A DNA stretch of 43,015 bases from a virus. Made by a program: the position numbers and the translations under genes. The stretch spans positions 1-43,015 of the IMG/VR virus record IMGVR_UViG_3300042010_000261; one strand, written 5' to 3'. Each line of letters starts with the position of its first letter. The stretch's first letter is position 1. Positions 14,629 through 22,189 of this stretch are shown piece by piece. Below the pieces are notes generated by a model that had not been told where the DNA came from, did not search any database, and saw only the letters and a list, made by a program, of their open reading frames with translations.

Positions 14629-14977
14629 ATACATCATCACTCCTGTCGGAAAACCCCGCATGACTCGCCGCGATAAATGGAAACAGCGGCCACCAGTGAT
14701 GCGCTATCGCATGTTTTGCGATGAAGCCCGCCTTCATGGAATCCAGGTACCGGAGAACGGCGCCCACATCACATTCGTTTTGCCGATGCCGACGAGCTGG
14801 AGCAATAAAAAACGCGCAGCTATGGACGGACAACCCCATCAGCAAAAGCCCGATCTGGACAACTTAACAAAATCTCTGCTGGACGCCTTGTTTGAGGATG
14901 ATTCCCACATTTGGGACGCCCGGACATCAAAAATATGGGGCGAAACCGGAATGATAATTATCGAGGACATGAAATGA
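14621..14977 (+). CDS. rusA: RusA Holliday-junction resolvase
   Basis: A 118-residue homodimeric endonuclease that resolves Holliday junctions made during phage recombination. The catalytic acidic cluster is in HQQKPDLDNLTKSLLDALF and EDDSHIWD. The N-terminal ITPVGKPRMTRRDKWK also matches the family. Length equals E. coli RusA (120). It overlaps both the Ref-like gene and the following DUF1133 gene (ATGA), so these three are one translational unit. This is the usual site of RusA in lambdoid late-control regions. Confidence 0.93.
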   Translation: MPKYIITPVGKPRMTRRDKWKQRPPVMRYRMFCDEARLHGIQVPENGAHITFVLPMPTSWSNKKRAAMDGQPHQQKPDLDNLTKSLLDALFEDDSHIWDARTSKIWGETGMIIIEDMK

Positions 14978-15576
14978 CGCCACGCCAGAAACGCCAGTAT
15001 CTTGAAGGGCTGGGAAAAACAGCAATGGCGCCACGCAAGAGCTGGCTCGGGAAAAGTATTCTGCTGACTGATATCCAGTCCGGGTGGGTTAAATCGCTGC
15101 TTACGGTGTGGGGGGAATGCGTTCGCGGTGGCACAGCACCGGCGAAACCATGCGGGCACTCATGCTGGAACGCGATCAGCGGAAAGAACTGGTCAGACAA
15201 AGCCCTTGAGCGGTTTACTGCAGCGCTGAACCAGGCGAGGGAAGAAGGATTTCGCGGTGAGCTGGTGATGAAAAGGGCGCGCGCAATTCTTTGGCCTGAG
15301 CCGCCGACCAGCATTATTGACGAGGCTATTAGCAGTGATGACGGTGAATTTATGGAGGGCGTAGTGCTGCAGGCGTTCGACCTGAAGGATCCGGTTTACA
15401 TCGTTGGCCGCCAGTATTATACCACCAGGAAAAAAATCTCTGACATCACCAGGGAACTGCAAATCCTGGCCCCATGGCTAACCGAATCGGAAGCCAGAAA
15501 GCGGGTGCGCTGGTGCCTGGAGATATTCAGGGCAAAGGTTTTTCTGTCGGCGAGGACCAGCCTGAAAGAAGGTTAA
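14974..15576 (+). CDS. DUF1133-like protein in the late antiterminator position
   Basis: A 200-residue basic protein starting MTPRQKRQYLEGLGKTAMAP. It continues with TDIQSGWVKSLLTVWGECVRG, RQYYTTRKKISDITREL and EARKRVRWCLEIFRAKVFLS, which look helical and nucleic-acid binding and resemble DUF1133 proteins (from memory). It is the last gene before the late terminator and lysis genes, where lambdoid phages carry gene Q. No other Q candidate is visible, so a Q-like role in reading through downstream terminators is the simplest inference. Direct similarity to lambda Q was not seen. Confidence 0.68.
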   Translation: MTPRQKRQYLEGLGKTAMAPRKSWLGKSILLTDIQSGWVKSLLTVWGECVRGGTAPAKPCGHSCWNAISGKNWSDKALERFTAALNQAREEGFRGELVMKRARAILWPEPPTSIIDEAISSDDGEFMEGVVLQAFDLKDPVYIVGRQYYTTRKKISDITRELQILAPWLTESEARKRVRWCLEIFRAKVFLSARTSLKEG

Positions 15577-15716
15577 TGATCAGTTCTGAATTAGCAAAAA
15601 GTGCTATTTACTCTGAATGATGTTGAAAATGGGCCAGAAAATCAGATAATCCATTCATGCTTGTGAGAGCTGCGCCACGATGGCAGCGATGTAAAGCGAC
15701 AATTTGAAAAAACTTT

Positions 15717-15740
15717 AAACCCCGCCTGCCGGGGTTTTTT
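15717..15740 (+). terminator. Intrinsic terminator at the start of the late region
   Basis: CCCCG and CGGGG (AAACCCCGCCTGCCGGGG) form the stem, followed by TTTTTT. It lies 140 bases after the DUF1133 stop, like lambda tR', so it is a probable target for late antitermination. Confidence 0.88.
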
Positions 15741-15745
15741 GTTAT

Positions 15746-15808
15746 CCGGCGATACGACAGGGGTATTCGCGAAGGTGCATTGCACCAGTACCCCTGTCAT
15801 ATCTCCGG
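15746..15808. repeat. 63-bp imperfect palindrome with a nested hairpin
   Basis: CCGG-c-GATA-c-GACAGGGGTA on the left pairs with TACCCCTGTC-a-TATC-t-CCGG on the right, 18 pairs with two single mismatches. The centre contains the self-complementary TTCGCGAA and a GGTGC-ATT-GCACC hairpin. It directly follows the late terminator, in a 311-base stretch that holds no other gene. Whether it works as DNA or RNA is not known. Confidence 0.85.
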
Positions 15809-15888
15809 TACAATCAAATTCAAATTTAATTTTTTCAATAAATGATTTGGCCTTAAGATTTTCTCGTCACCATCAACGAGAGGCGAAT

Positions 15889-16077
15889 ATGGGTATTTCC
15901 AAATGCATTAATCCAGAGTGTGAAAAAGAGTTTACTTTTTCCATCATTGGCGAGGGAGTTCCGGGAGGTAAAGAGCTTGAAGAATTATGCTGCCCATACT
16001 GCGGAACTGTAGTCGATAGAGAAATGATGAGCGGTTCATTTTTGACATCGAAAATTCCACCCGAACAAAAACACTAA
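15889..16077 (+). CDS. Small zinc-ribbon protein
   Basis: A 62-residue protein starting MGISKCINPECEKEFTF, with a second Cys group in LCCPYCGTVV, fitting one zinc ribbon (Cys6/Cys11, CxxC at about 36-39). GAGAGG precedes the ATG. It has its own terminator just after the stop and lies alone between the late terminator and the holin, so it is probably transcribed independently or at low level. No function recognised. Confidence 0.65.
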   Translation: MGISKCINPECEKEFTFSIIGEGVPGGKELEELCCPYCGTVVDREMMSGSFLTSKIPPEQKH

Positions 16078-16094
16078 AATTTATCCCCTTCGAA

Positions 16095-16116
16095 GCCACC
16101 TGACGGTGGCTTTTTT
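16095..16116 (+). terminator. Intrinsic terminator after the zinc-ribbon gene
   Basis: GCCACC-TGAC-GGTGGC followed by TTTTTT; six perfect pairs. It lies 44 bases before the holin start. Confidence 0.9.
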
Positions 16117-16159
16117 ATTACCTATCACACAGCACCCGCACACAGCGAGGTGAGAGACG

Positions 16160-16462
16160 ATGAAAATGAATGATTCAGGGAACATCTTCACGCAGTTCTT
16201 CGCGTGGGTAGCAGCTCTGGCGTCAGCCATTGGATTTACCACTCAGGATCTGGTGTTCATGTTCTTTGGCGCAGCCGGTTTGCTTATCTCGCTTGCCTCC
16301 TACGTTAACGGGCGGGTGGATGCACACCGCAGACGTAGAGAAGACGAGAAGCGCACGAAAATGGTCAACGACTACCTGAAAGGGGTTGGCGATAAACCTC
16401 TTCATGAACGTCCGGCCGCAGCAAGCGTCGTTGTTGAGGCATTACAAAAGGAAGGAGACTAA
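16160..16462 (+). CDS. Phage holin
   Basis: A 100-residue inner-membrane lysis protein. There are two predicted membrane segments (FTQFFAWVAALASAIGFTT and LVFMFFGAAGLLISLASYV) and a basic cytoplasmic tail (HRRRREDEKRTK). This is the layout of HP1-type two-helix holins. It sets the time of lysis by forming holes or depolarising the membrane, which activates the SAR endolysin encoded next. GAGG lies nine bases before the ATG; an internal Met two codons on could allow dual starts as in other holins. The stop overlaps the endolysin ATG. Confidence 0.87.
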   Translation: MKMNDSGNIFTQFFAWVAALASAIGFTTQDLVFMFFGAAGLLISLASYVNGRVDAHRRRREDEKRTKMVNDYLKGVGDKPLHERPAAASVVVEALQKEGD

Positions 16463-16998
16463 TGGGAACCAGAGCAAAACTGAGTGCTACTGTTCTGGGG
16501 TTGGTTCTGGCTGGTGCGCCAGCATCCGTCATTCTCGATCAGTTTCTGGATGAGAAAGAGGGGAACAGCCTCACTGCATACAAAGACGGTGGTGGCATCT
16601 GGACGATTTGCCGCGGTGCCACGATGGTTGATGGTAAATTAGTGGTGCAGGGTATGAAGTTGACGCATGAGAAATGTGACCAGATAAACACCATCGAACG
16701 GGATAAAGCGCTGGCGTGGGTTGAACATAATATAAAGGCACCACTGACCGAACCGCAGAAAGCAGGGATTGCATCCTTCTGCCCGTATAACATCGGCCCC
16801 GGTAAATGCTTCCCCTCGACCTTCTATAAGCGCATCAATGAAGGTGACCGCATCGGTGCATGCGAGGCAATCCGCTGGTGGATTAAAGACGGTGGCCGGG
16901 ATTGCCGCCTGACCAAAGGCCAGAAGAATGGCTGCTATGGACAGGTGGAACGACGCGATCAGGAAAGCGCACTGGCATGCTGGGGTATAGACCAGTGA
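16462..16998 (+). CDS. SAR endolysin (GH24 lysozyme)
   Basis: A 178-residue peptidoglycan muramidase. An N-terminal weakly hydrophobic helix rich in Ala/Gly (about 6-24, [18 protein letters not shown]) is a signal-anchor-release segment, as in phage 21 R. The catalytic triad is Glu33, Asp42 and Thr48 (KEG, YKDGG, WTI), with the exact 8- and 5-residue spacing of T4-type lysozymes. Several Cys residues (around 50, 69, 97, 104) could give disulfide control of activity. The start overlaps the holin stop (TAATG) and the stop overlaps the Rz start. Confidence 0.93.
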   Translation: MGTRAKLSATVLGLVLAGAPASVILDQFLDEKEGNSLTAYKDGGGIWTICRGATMVDGKLVVQGMKLTHEKCDQINTIERDKALAWVEHNIKAPLTEPQKAGIASFCPYNIGPGKCFPSTFYKRINEGDRIGACEAIRWWIKDGGRDCRLTKGQKNGCYGQVERRDQESALACWGIDQ

Positions 16999-17456
16999 GT
17001 CGAATAACCGCCATTATCACCGTGCTGGTTATTTGTATTTTGGTTTCTATGGCATGGGCGATTGATCACTATCGCGTCTACGCCATAACTTACAAAGACC
17101 AGCGCGATAAAGCTACCGAACAACTGAGCCTAGCGAACGCCACCATCAAAGACATACAGACCCGCCAGCGTGACGCAGCAGCTCTGGATGCTAAATACAC
17201 GAAGGAATTAGCCGATGCGAAATCTCAGCTTGAAGATCTGCAGCGTTGCGTTAGCTCTGGCAAGTGTGGGCTGCACATCAATGCAAGATGTCCCGCGAAC
17301 GGAACGACCGCAGCCAGCGGCATGGGCGATGCTACCAGCCCCAGACTTACTGACTCCGCTGAACGGGATTATTTCACCCTCAGAGAGCGGATTGTCACAG
17401 TGACAAAGCAGGTTGACTATCTGCAGGACTTCATCAAAGAGCAATGCAGCAAGTAA
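16995..17456 (+). CDS. Rz-like inner-membrane spanin
   Basis: A 153-residue i-spanin beginning at a GTG that overlaps the endolysin stop ([18 protein letters not shown]). The N-terminal membrane anchor (about 5-22) is followed by a long periplasmic coiled coil ([20 protein letters not shown] ... [20 protein letters not shown]), typical of Rz. It pairs with the embedded Rz1 lipoprotein to fuse inner and outer membranes in the last lysis step. Earlier in-frame ATGs lie inside the endolysin and were rejected. Confidence 0.9.
   Translation: MSRITAIITVLVICILVSMAWAIDHYRVYAITYKDQRDKATEQLSLANATIKDIQTRQRDAAALDAKYTKELADAKSQLEDLQRCVSSGKCGLHINARCPANGTTAASGMGDATSPRLTDSAERDYFTLRERIVTVTKQVDYLQDFIKEQCSK
17215..17403 (+). 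CDS. Rz1-like outer-membrane spanin, nested in Rz
   Basis: A 62-residue lipoprotein in another frame entirely inside Rz. The signal peptide [20 protein letters not shown] ends in a lipobox with lipidated Cys20. The mature part is short and Pro-rich ([20 protein letters not shown]), the hallmark of Rz1. It should sit in the outer-membrane inner leaflet and bind the Rz C terminus across the periplasm. Confidence 0.88.
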   Translation: MRNLSLKICSVALALASVGCTSMQDVPRTERPQPAAWAMLPAPDLLTPLNGIISPSESGLSQ

Positions 17457-17520
17457 TTAGTTCGTTTAACAATATGATGTTTTGCAATATATTAACCTTC
17501 AATAATGTACGGAGGTTAAA

Positions 17521-18204
17521 ATGTCATCTTGGGAATGTCCGTTTTGTGGCCGCCTGTCAGTCGCGGCCAAAATCCAACAAAAGTATAGTAACTATGTTGT
17601 TGACGCTGATACAAAGCAGGGAAAGCTTTTCGTGCAATCGTGGGTTCAGGTCTGTCCAAATCCTGATTGTAAGGAATTTACTTATACTTCAGAGATAGGC
17701 TCAGCGAAGATAGAAGGGAACAAGTATGTTATAGCAGAGCCCATCGAAAGTTGGATGCACCGCCCTCAAGGAGTAGTCAAACAGTTTCCAAATTACATTC
17801 CAAAAGCGATTCTTAATGATTATAGAGAATCTGCAATGATTGCGACGCTCTCACCAAAGGCATCCGCAACATTAGCGCGCCGATGTTTGCAAGGGATGAT
17901 AAGAGACTTTTGGGGCGTAAAAGAAAAGAATCTCTTTGAAGAGATTAAGGCCATTCAAGAAAAAGTCGACTCAGATACATGGCATGCAATAGATGCAATA
18001 AGAAGTATTGGTAATATTGGTGCCCACATGGAAAAAGACATTGATCTGATTATTGATGTCGACAAAGAGGAGGCAGAGCTACTCATTAGCTTGATTGAGA
18101 CGTTGCTTAGCGATTGGTATGTTGAACGAGAAAACAGACGACTTAGATCAGAGAAAATAGTTGCTGCAGCTGCAGGGAAAAAAGAGATGAAGCAACAAAA
18201 TTGA
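17521..18204 (+). CDS. DUF4145-type protein with N-terminal zinc ribbon
   Basis: A 227-residue cytoplasmic protein. The N terminus has a zinc ribbon (CPFC at 6-9, CPNPDC at about 45-50). The rest is the helical DUF4145 pattern: SPKASATLARRCLQGMIRDFWG, then WHAIDAIRSIGNIGAHMEKD and ELLISLIETLL. The ARRCLQ and NIGAHM segments are the family signature. DUF4145 proteins occur in mobile elements and sometimes beside defence genes, but their activity is not established. The gene has a good leader (GGAGG) and its own terminator, and lies outside the lysis cassette, so it looks like a moron. Confidence 0.82.
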   Translation: MSSWECPFCGRLSVAAKIQQKYSNYVVDADTKQGKLFVQSWVQVCPNPDCKEFTYTSEIGSAKIEGNKYVIAEPIESWMHRPQGVVKQFPNYIPKAILNDYRESAMIATLSPKASATLARRCLQGMIRDFWGVKEKNLFEEIKAIQEKVDSDTWHAIDAIRSIGNIGAHMEKDIDLIIDVDKEEAELLISLIETLLSDWYVERENRRLRSEKIVAAAAGKKEMKQQN

Positions 18205-18207
18205 TGA

Positions 18208-18229
18208 AGCCGTCTCCGGGCGGTTTTTT
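18208..18229 (+). terminator. Intrinsic terminator after the DUF4145 gene
   Basis: CCGTC and GGCGG (one G-T pair) around TCCG, then TTTTTT. Only a few bases after the stop codon. Confidence 0.75.
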
Positions 18230-18274
18230 GCTGCCATCACCATAGGTAGGCTTACAGTAATGGCAGCTTCATTT

Positions 18275-18388
18275 TCATACCAATGGCTTTCCAGTTATCC
18301 TGTAATGGATAACGCTTAGGCCGAACCAGGCCAGCAGGTATGTGGTAGGTACGTGTAGAATCACAACCCAGTCATGGGAAGTAAACAT
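18275..18388 (-). CDS. 37-residue membrane protein
   Basis: A small leftward frame, MFTSHDWVVILHVPTTYLLA followed by WFGLSVIHYRITGKPLV. AGGAG lies six bases before the ATG. One hydrophobic segment (about 7-27) is followed by a short basic tail, as in small inner-membrane proteins. It is opposite to the late operon, so it is probably expressed from its own promoter in the lysogen. No family was recognised with certainty. Confidence 0.55.
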   Translation of the reverse strand: MFTSHDWVVILHVPTTYLLAWFGLSVIHYRITGKPLV

Positions 18389-18447
18389 CTCTACTCCTTT
18401 TCATGGTAAATGTGGAATGGCCACGATTGGGTCTTCTATAGTGGTCT

Positions 18448-18512
18448 CTAACTATCAGAGCGATTAGCCCAACATCGTTGGACCTAGCGTCGTTCCAATA
18501 GTGATAGTTTAG
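18448..18512. repeat. Nested inverted repeats in a gene-poor stretch
   Basis: AACTATCA (18450) and TGATAGTT (18502) form the outer arms; inside is CCAAC-ATC-GTTGG and a TTGGA/TCCAA pair. It lies just upstream (minus strand) of the 37-residue gene, and may be its control region or a structured RNA. Apart from this and the two short frames, the 18.2-18.7 kb stretch shows nothing else. Confidence 0.5.
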
Positions 18513-18573
18513 GACTGTCACCTACAAAGGTTAATCACTCGGATATACTCACAAGCTGATAAAGAAGCTCTGA

Positions 18574-18672
18574 ATGTCCGACATCTTCCAAATCCCACTA
18601 GCCACCCAAATAGGCGAAACAGGGATAGACCTTTCAGCAAGTATTCTCTTCATGTCTGCGGTAATGCTTTGA
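18574..18672 (+). CDS. Possible 32-residue hydrophobic peptide
   Basis: A short rightward frame, MSDIFQIPLATQIGETGIDL then SASILFMSAVML, with only a weak AAGAAG ribosome-binding site. The C-terminal half is hydrophobic. Reported as a candidate only; it could be random. Confidence 0.25.
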   Translation: MSDIFQIPLATQIGETGIDLSASILFMSAVML

Positions 18673-18723
18673 GGGCTTGAATATGCGATAGTAAAAAATC
18701 AAACACTTTGTAAGAGATAACAA

Positions 18724-19020
18724 ATGAGCGAAGAGAAATACTACGATTATCTGGTCTTAGGTGGCGTACACGATCAGCAAGTCTTTAATACCACACTCAA
18801 GCGAATTCTTGAAGTTCCTGTCCGTGAGCCCCTTACGATGGCGAGGATGTATGCACCTGATGTCCCTGCTGAGACAATGGTTTATGAGGTTGTCGCCTAC
18901 AATGTCATCGAGCATATTCGTGAAGATGGAAAGCATTTCTTCATAGCATCAAACGATGATTTAACGACTGTAGATGTTGACGATGCGATCTTTAAGTCTC
19001 GCATTTCTCCAATCAATTAA
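18724..19020 (+). CDS. Hypothetical protein
   Basis: A 98-residue acidic protein starting MSEEKYYDYLVLGGVHDQQV, with a GAGA-type leader a few bases before the ATG. The VLEVPVREPLTMARMYAPD-like middle and VIEHIREDGKHFFIAS segments suggest a small alpha/beta fold. No family or motif recognised. It is bounded by a bidirectional terminator downstream, so it stands alone between the lysis and packaging genes. Confidence 0.6.
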   Translation: MSEEKYYDYLVLGGVHDQQVFNTTLKRILEVPVREPLTMARMYAPDVPAETMVYEVVAYNVIEHIREDGKHFFIASNDDLTTVDVDDAIFKSRISPIN

Positions 19021-19044
19021 TCTACTCGTTACTACTGAATGAAA

Positions 19045-19067
19045 AAAGCGCTCATTAAGAGCGCTTT
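19045..19067. terminator. Bidirectional intrinsic terminator
   Basis: AAAGCGCTC and GAGCGCTTT (nine perfect pairs, five-base loop), with A runs on the left and T-rich DNA on the right. It lies between two convergent genes. Confidence 0.88.
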
Positions 19068-19082
19068 AATTACGAGATGTAA

Positions 19083-19265
19083 TTATTTTGCATGCTGGAT
19101 GGTATAATGCTTATCAAACTCATCCGCCAATGCCTTGTATGTTTTTTCAAAATGCTCATCAATGCAGGTTTTAGGCGACAGGGTGCATTTTTCATTGCCT
19201 AACCTTCCTGCAAGTAACACGCAAGTTTGCTCAAATAAAAATAACTTTTTTTCTTCTGTTGTCAT
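19083..19265 (-). CDS. Small hypothetical protein, leftward
   Basis: A 60-residue protein starting MTTEEKKLFLFEQTCVLLAG and ending DEFDKHYTIQHAK. I chose this ATG because AAAAGGAG lies about six bases upstream; the frame extends further up but without such a site. It contains three Cys residues and is otherwise charged and helical. It runs against the late operon and ends at the shared bidirectional terminator. No function recognised. Confidence 0.55.
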   Translation of the reverse strand: MTTEEKKLFLFEQTCVLLAGRLGNEKCTLSPKTCIDEHFEKTYKALADEFDKHYTIQHAK

Positions 19266-19426
19266 CACTGCTCCTTTTGACCACTGAATTGCAGTCATAT
19301 AAAACATGTGGGCTTTATCAATGTTTTCAATATCTATCTTTGTGATGTTGATCACTGATAGAAACTTTCCATGAGAACCGGATAAACATCATTGATTTGG
19401 ACAGGTACTCCTGGCGATTTGGAACA

Positions 19427-19450
19427 CCGAGGGGGCGAGGACACGCGGAA
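19427..19450 (+). other. Candidate cos nicking site
   Basis: A GC-rich segment, GGGGGCGAGGACACGCGG followed by AAAACG, stands out in a non-coding gap about 115 bases before the small terminase gene. Lambda cosN (GGGCGGCGACCTCGCGGG) has a similar composition and lies at the same relative place before Nu1. The DUF1441 and GpA-type terminase imply cos packaging. The rest of the 296-base gap shows no gene. Confidence 0.4.
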
Positions 19451-19561
19451 AACGGCTAGTTTTTTGCATTTTATGGGTTTCATCATCATCCGTTTAACCT
19501 ATTGATATTTCAGTCCTGAGCATTTGCAGGATGTCGAAATGACTATTTTTTGTTCACCATC

Positions 19562-20065
19562 ATGGATAACGAACTGAAAAATTTCCGGCTGAATATCACT
19601 CAGCTGGCAGCCATTACCGATCTGCACCGTCAGACGGTCGCAGGCAAGCTGGCAAATGTGCAACCCGCACCCGGCAGCAACCCGAAACTTAAGCTGTACG
19701 CAATCACCGATATTTTGCGTGAGTTGCTGACAAGCACCACATCATCTGAGCTGATGGACGTCGACAAAATGCTCCCCCCCGATCGCAAAGCCTGGTTTCA
19801 GTCGGAGCGTGAACGGCTCAAGTTTCAGCGGGAAACAGGGGAGCTGATCCCGGCCTCCGAAGTCACCAGGGAGTTTTCCTCCATGGCGAAAGCGATGGTT
19901 CAGGTACTGGAAACGTTACCCGATATTCTTGAGCGCGATTGTGCTATGACCCCAGCAGCGGTTGTCAGGGTGCAGCAGGTGATTGACGATCTGCGCGATC
20001 AGATAGCCCTCAAAGTTGAGCAAGCCGACTCACCGGAACAGGAGGATATGCCAGAAGAGGAGTAA
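19562..20065 (+). CDS. DUF1441 family, terminase small subunit-like
   Basis: A 167-residue protein in the lambda Nu1 position. The N-terminal winged helix (RLNITQLAAITDLHRQTVAGKLANV) recognises packaging DNA in relatives. The middle is a charged coiled coil (ERERLKFQRETGELIPASEVTREF), and the C-terminal end is very acidic (EQEDMPEEE) and should bind the large subunit. I chose the ATG giving MDNELKNF; a TTG four codons earlier is also possible. The terminase large gene follows by three bases. Confidence 0.85.
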   Translation: MDNELKNFRLNITQLAAITDLHRQTVAGKLANVQPAPGSNPKLKLYAITDILRELLTSTTSSELMDVDKMLPPDRKAWFQSERERLKFQRETGELIPASEVTREFSSMAKAMVQVLETLPDILERDCAMTPAAVVRVQQVIDDLRDQIALKVEQADSPEQEDMPEEE

Positions 20066-20068
20066 GTC

Positions 20069-22189
20069 ATGCGACAGGCCACGGCAGCGGAAGTCAGGCG
20101 TAACGCTTCCGCCATTCTCAAAGCCCCGCGCCGTATGCCTGTGGCTGAGGCGGTTCAGAAATTTATGCGCGTACCGATGGGAGCCGGAAACTCGGTCCCG
20201 TGGGATCCAGCCGTTGCCCCTTATGTGATTGAGCCGATGAACTGCCTCGCGATGCGTGAATACGATGCGGTGGTGTTTGTTGGGCCGGCACGAACGGGGA
20301 AAACTATTGGCCTGGTCGATGGCTGGGTGGTTTACAACATCGTCTGCGACCCGTCCGATATGCTCGTCGTTCAGATGACCGAAGAGAAAGCCCGCGAGCA
20401 CTCAAAAAAGCGACTGGCCCGAACCTTCCGTGTCAGCCCTGAGGTGGCAAAACGCCTGAGTCCGTTGCGAAACGACAACAACGTGCATGATCGTACTTTT
20501 CTGGCGGGCAACTATCTCAAAATCGGCTGGCCTTCAATCAACATCATGTCCTCGTCAGATTTCAAATGTGTGGCGCTCACGGATTATGACCGCTTCCCTG
20601 AGGACATTGACGGCGAGGGTGACGGTTTTACCCTGGCTTCCAAACGTACCACGACGTTTATGTCCGCCGGGATGACCCTGGTGGAGTGTTCGCCAGGCCG
20701 GGACATTCGCGACAGCAAATGGCGCCGCAAGTCACCCCATGAAGCACCACCAACAACAGGCGCGCTTTCTCTGTACAACCGTGGCGATCGTCGTCGGTGG
20801 TACTGGCCGTGCCCGCACTGTGGTGAATATTTTCAGCCGGAAATGTCGGCCATGACCGGCTACCGTGATGAGCCTGACCCGGTAAAAGCCAGTGAGGCGG
20901 CACATCTGCTTTGCCCACATTGCAACGGCATTATTACGGCAGACAAAAAGCGCGCGCTGAACGGGGTGGGAGTCTGGTTGCGTGAAGGTCAGAGTATTGA
21001 CCGTGACGGCAATATTTCCGGTGAGCCACGCCGTTCGCGCATTGCATCGTTCTGGATGGAAGGACCCGCAGCCGCGTATCAGACCTGGGCGCAGCTGGTG
21101 TACAAGCTGCTGACAGCTGAGCAGGAGTATGAGGCCACCGGCAGCGAAGAAACCCTCAAGGCGGTAATCAATACCGACTGGGGGCTACCGTATCTGCCGC
21201 GATCGGCCAGCGAACAGCGACGCGCCGATGCGCTGATGCTGCGTGCGGAGGATTACGGTAAACGCCTGGTTCCGCAAAAAGTGCGTTTCCTGCTGGCGGC
21301 CGTTGATGTCCAGGGCGGTAAAAAACGCCGTTTCGTCGTGCAGATTATCGGCTATGGCGAAAACGGTGAGCGCTGGCTGGTGGACCGCTACAACATCCGC
21401 CAGTCGCTGCGCAGCAATGAGCATGGTGAGGCGGAGCCGATCCATCCCGGCGCGTATCCGGAGGACTGGCATCTGCTGGTTTCTGATGTGCTGGAAAAAA
21501 CGTATGCACTTCAGACCGACCCGACACGCCGTATGCCGGTGCTGGCCATGGCCGTCGACAGCGGCGGTGAAGAGGGCGTAACCGACAACGCCTATAAATT
21601 CTGGAGACAGTGCCGCCGTGACGGCCTGGGTAAACGTGTTTACCTGGTCAAGGGTGACAGCACAAAGCGCCAGAAAATCATCACCAAAACCCACCCGAAC
21701 AATACCGAACGCAGCGACCGTCGTGCTGATGCGCGTGGCGAGGTGCCGGTCTATCTGCTGCAGACCGACCTGCTTAAGGACCAGCTCAGCAACAACCTCG
21801 ATCGCGAAACGCCAGGTGCGGGCTATATCCACTTCCCCGACTGGCTGGGGGAGTGGTTCTACGAGGAGCTGACCTACGAAGAGCGCGGTGTAGACGGCAA
21901 ATGGCGCAAGCCCGGCAAGGGCGCCAACGAAGCCTTTGACCTGTTCTGCTATGCCCACGCCGTGGCGGTCCTTCGCGGTTACGAAAAAATCCGGGATTGG
22001 GAAAAACCGCCGGCATGGGCGGAGCTGCAGGATCTGAACCCAAATATTTTTGAAGGGGAACGCCCCCGGGAGATAACCGTGAAAAAAACAAAACCCGTTC
22101 AAACGCCTGTTAAGGCTGAGCCTGAAAAGGACACAGCTCTCTCCGGCAGCTGGCTCGGGTCTTCCGGTAAGGGAGGCTGGTTGCTGTGA
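20069..22189 (+). CDS. Terminase large subunit, GpA family
   Basis: A 706-residue packaging motor and cos nuclease. The ATPase has a Walker A-like GPARTGKT (about 72-79), Walker B-like VALTDYDRFPEDID (about 168) and AGMTLVECSPG. Two CPHC pairs (about 250 and 285) form a zinc finger typical of the GpA family. The C-terminal nuclease has acidic LAAVDVQGGK and LAMAVDSGGEEG. It translocates DNA into the prohead and cuts cos to make cohesive ends. GAGGAG lies before the ATG. Length is a little above lambda gpA (641). Confidence 0.95.
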   Translation: MRQATAAEVRRNASAILKAPRRMPVAEAVQKFMRVPMGAGNSVPWDPAVAPYVIEPMNCLAMREYDAVVFVGPARTGKTIGLVDGWVVYNIVCDPSDMLVVQMTEEKAREHSKKRLARTFRVSPEVAKRLSPLRNDNNVHDRTFLAGNYLKIGWPSINIMSSSDFKCVALTDYDRFPEDIDGEGDGFTLASKRTTTFMSAGMTLVECSPGRDIRDSKWRRKSPHEAPPTTGALSLYNRGDRRRWYWPCPHCGEYFQPEMSAMTGYRDEPDPVKASEAAHLLCPHCNGIITADKKRALNGVGVWLREGQSIDRDGNISGEPRRSRIASFWMEGPAAAYQTWAQLVYKLLTAEQEYEATGSEETLKAVINTDWGLPYLPRSASEQRRADALMLRAEDYGKRLVPQKVRFLLAAVDVQGGKKRRFVVQIIGYGENGERWLVDRYNIRQSLRSNEHGEAEPIHPGAYPEDWHLLVSDVLEKTYALQTDPTRRMPVLAMAVDSGGEEGVTDNAYKFWRQCRRDGLGKRVYLVKGDSTKRQKIITKTHPNNTERSDRRADARGEVPVYLLQTDLLKDQLSNNLDRETPGAGYIHFPDWLGEWFYEELTYEERGVDGKWRKPGKGANEAFDLFCYAHAVAVLRGYEKIRDWEKPPAWAELQDLNPNIFEGERPREITVKKTKPVQTPVKAEPEKDTALSGSWLGSSGKGGWLL

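Noticed and set aside
14180-14845. Leftward frame of 221 residues opposite the Ref and RusA genes
   Set aside because: Two recognised enzymes are encoded on the plus strand here.
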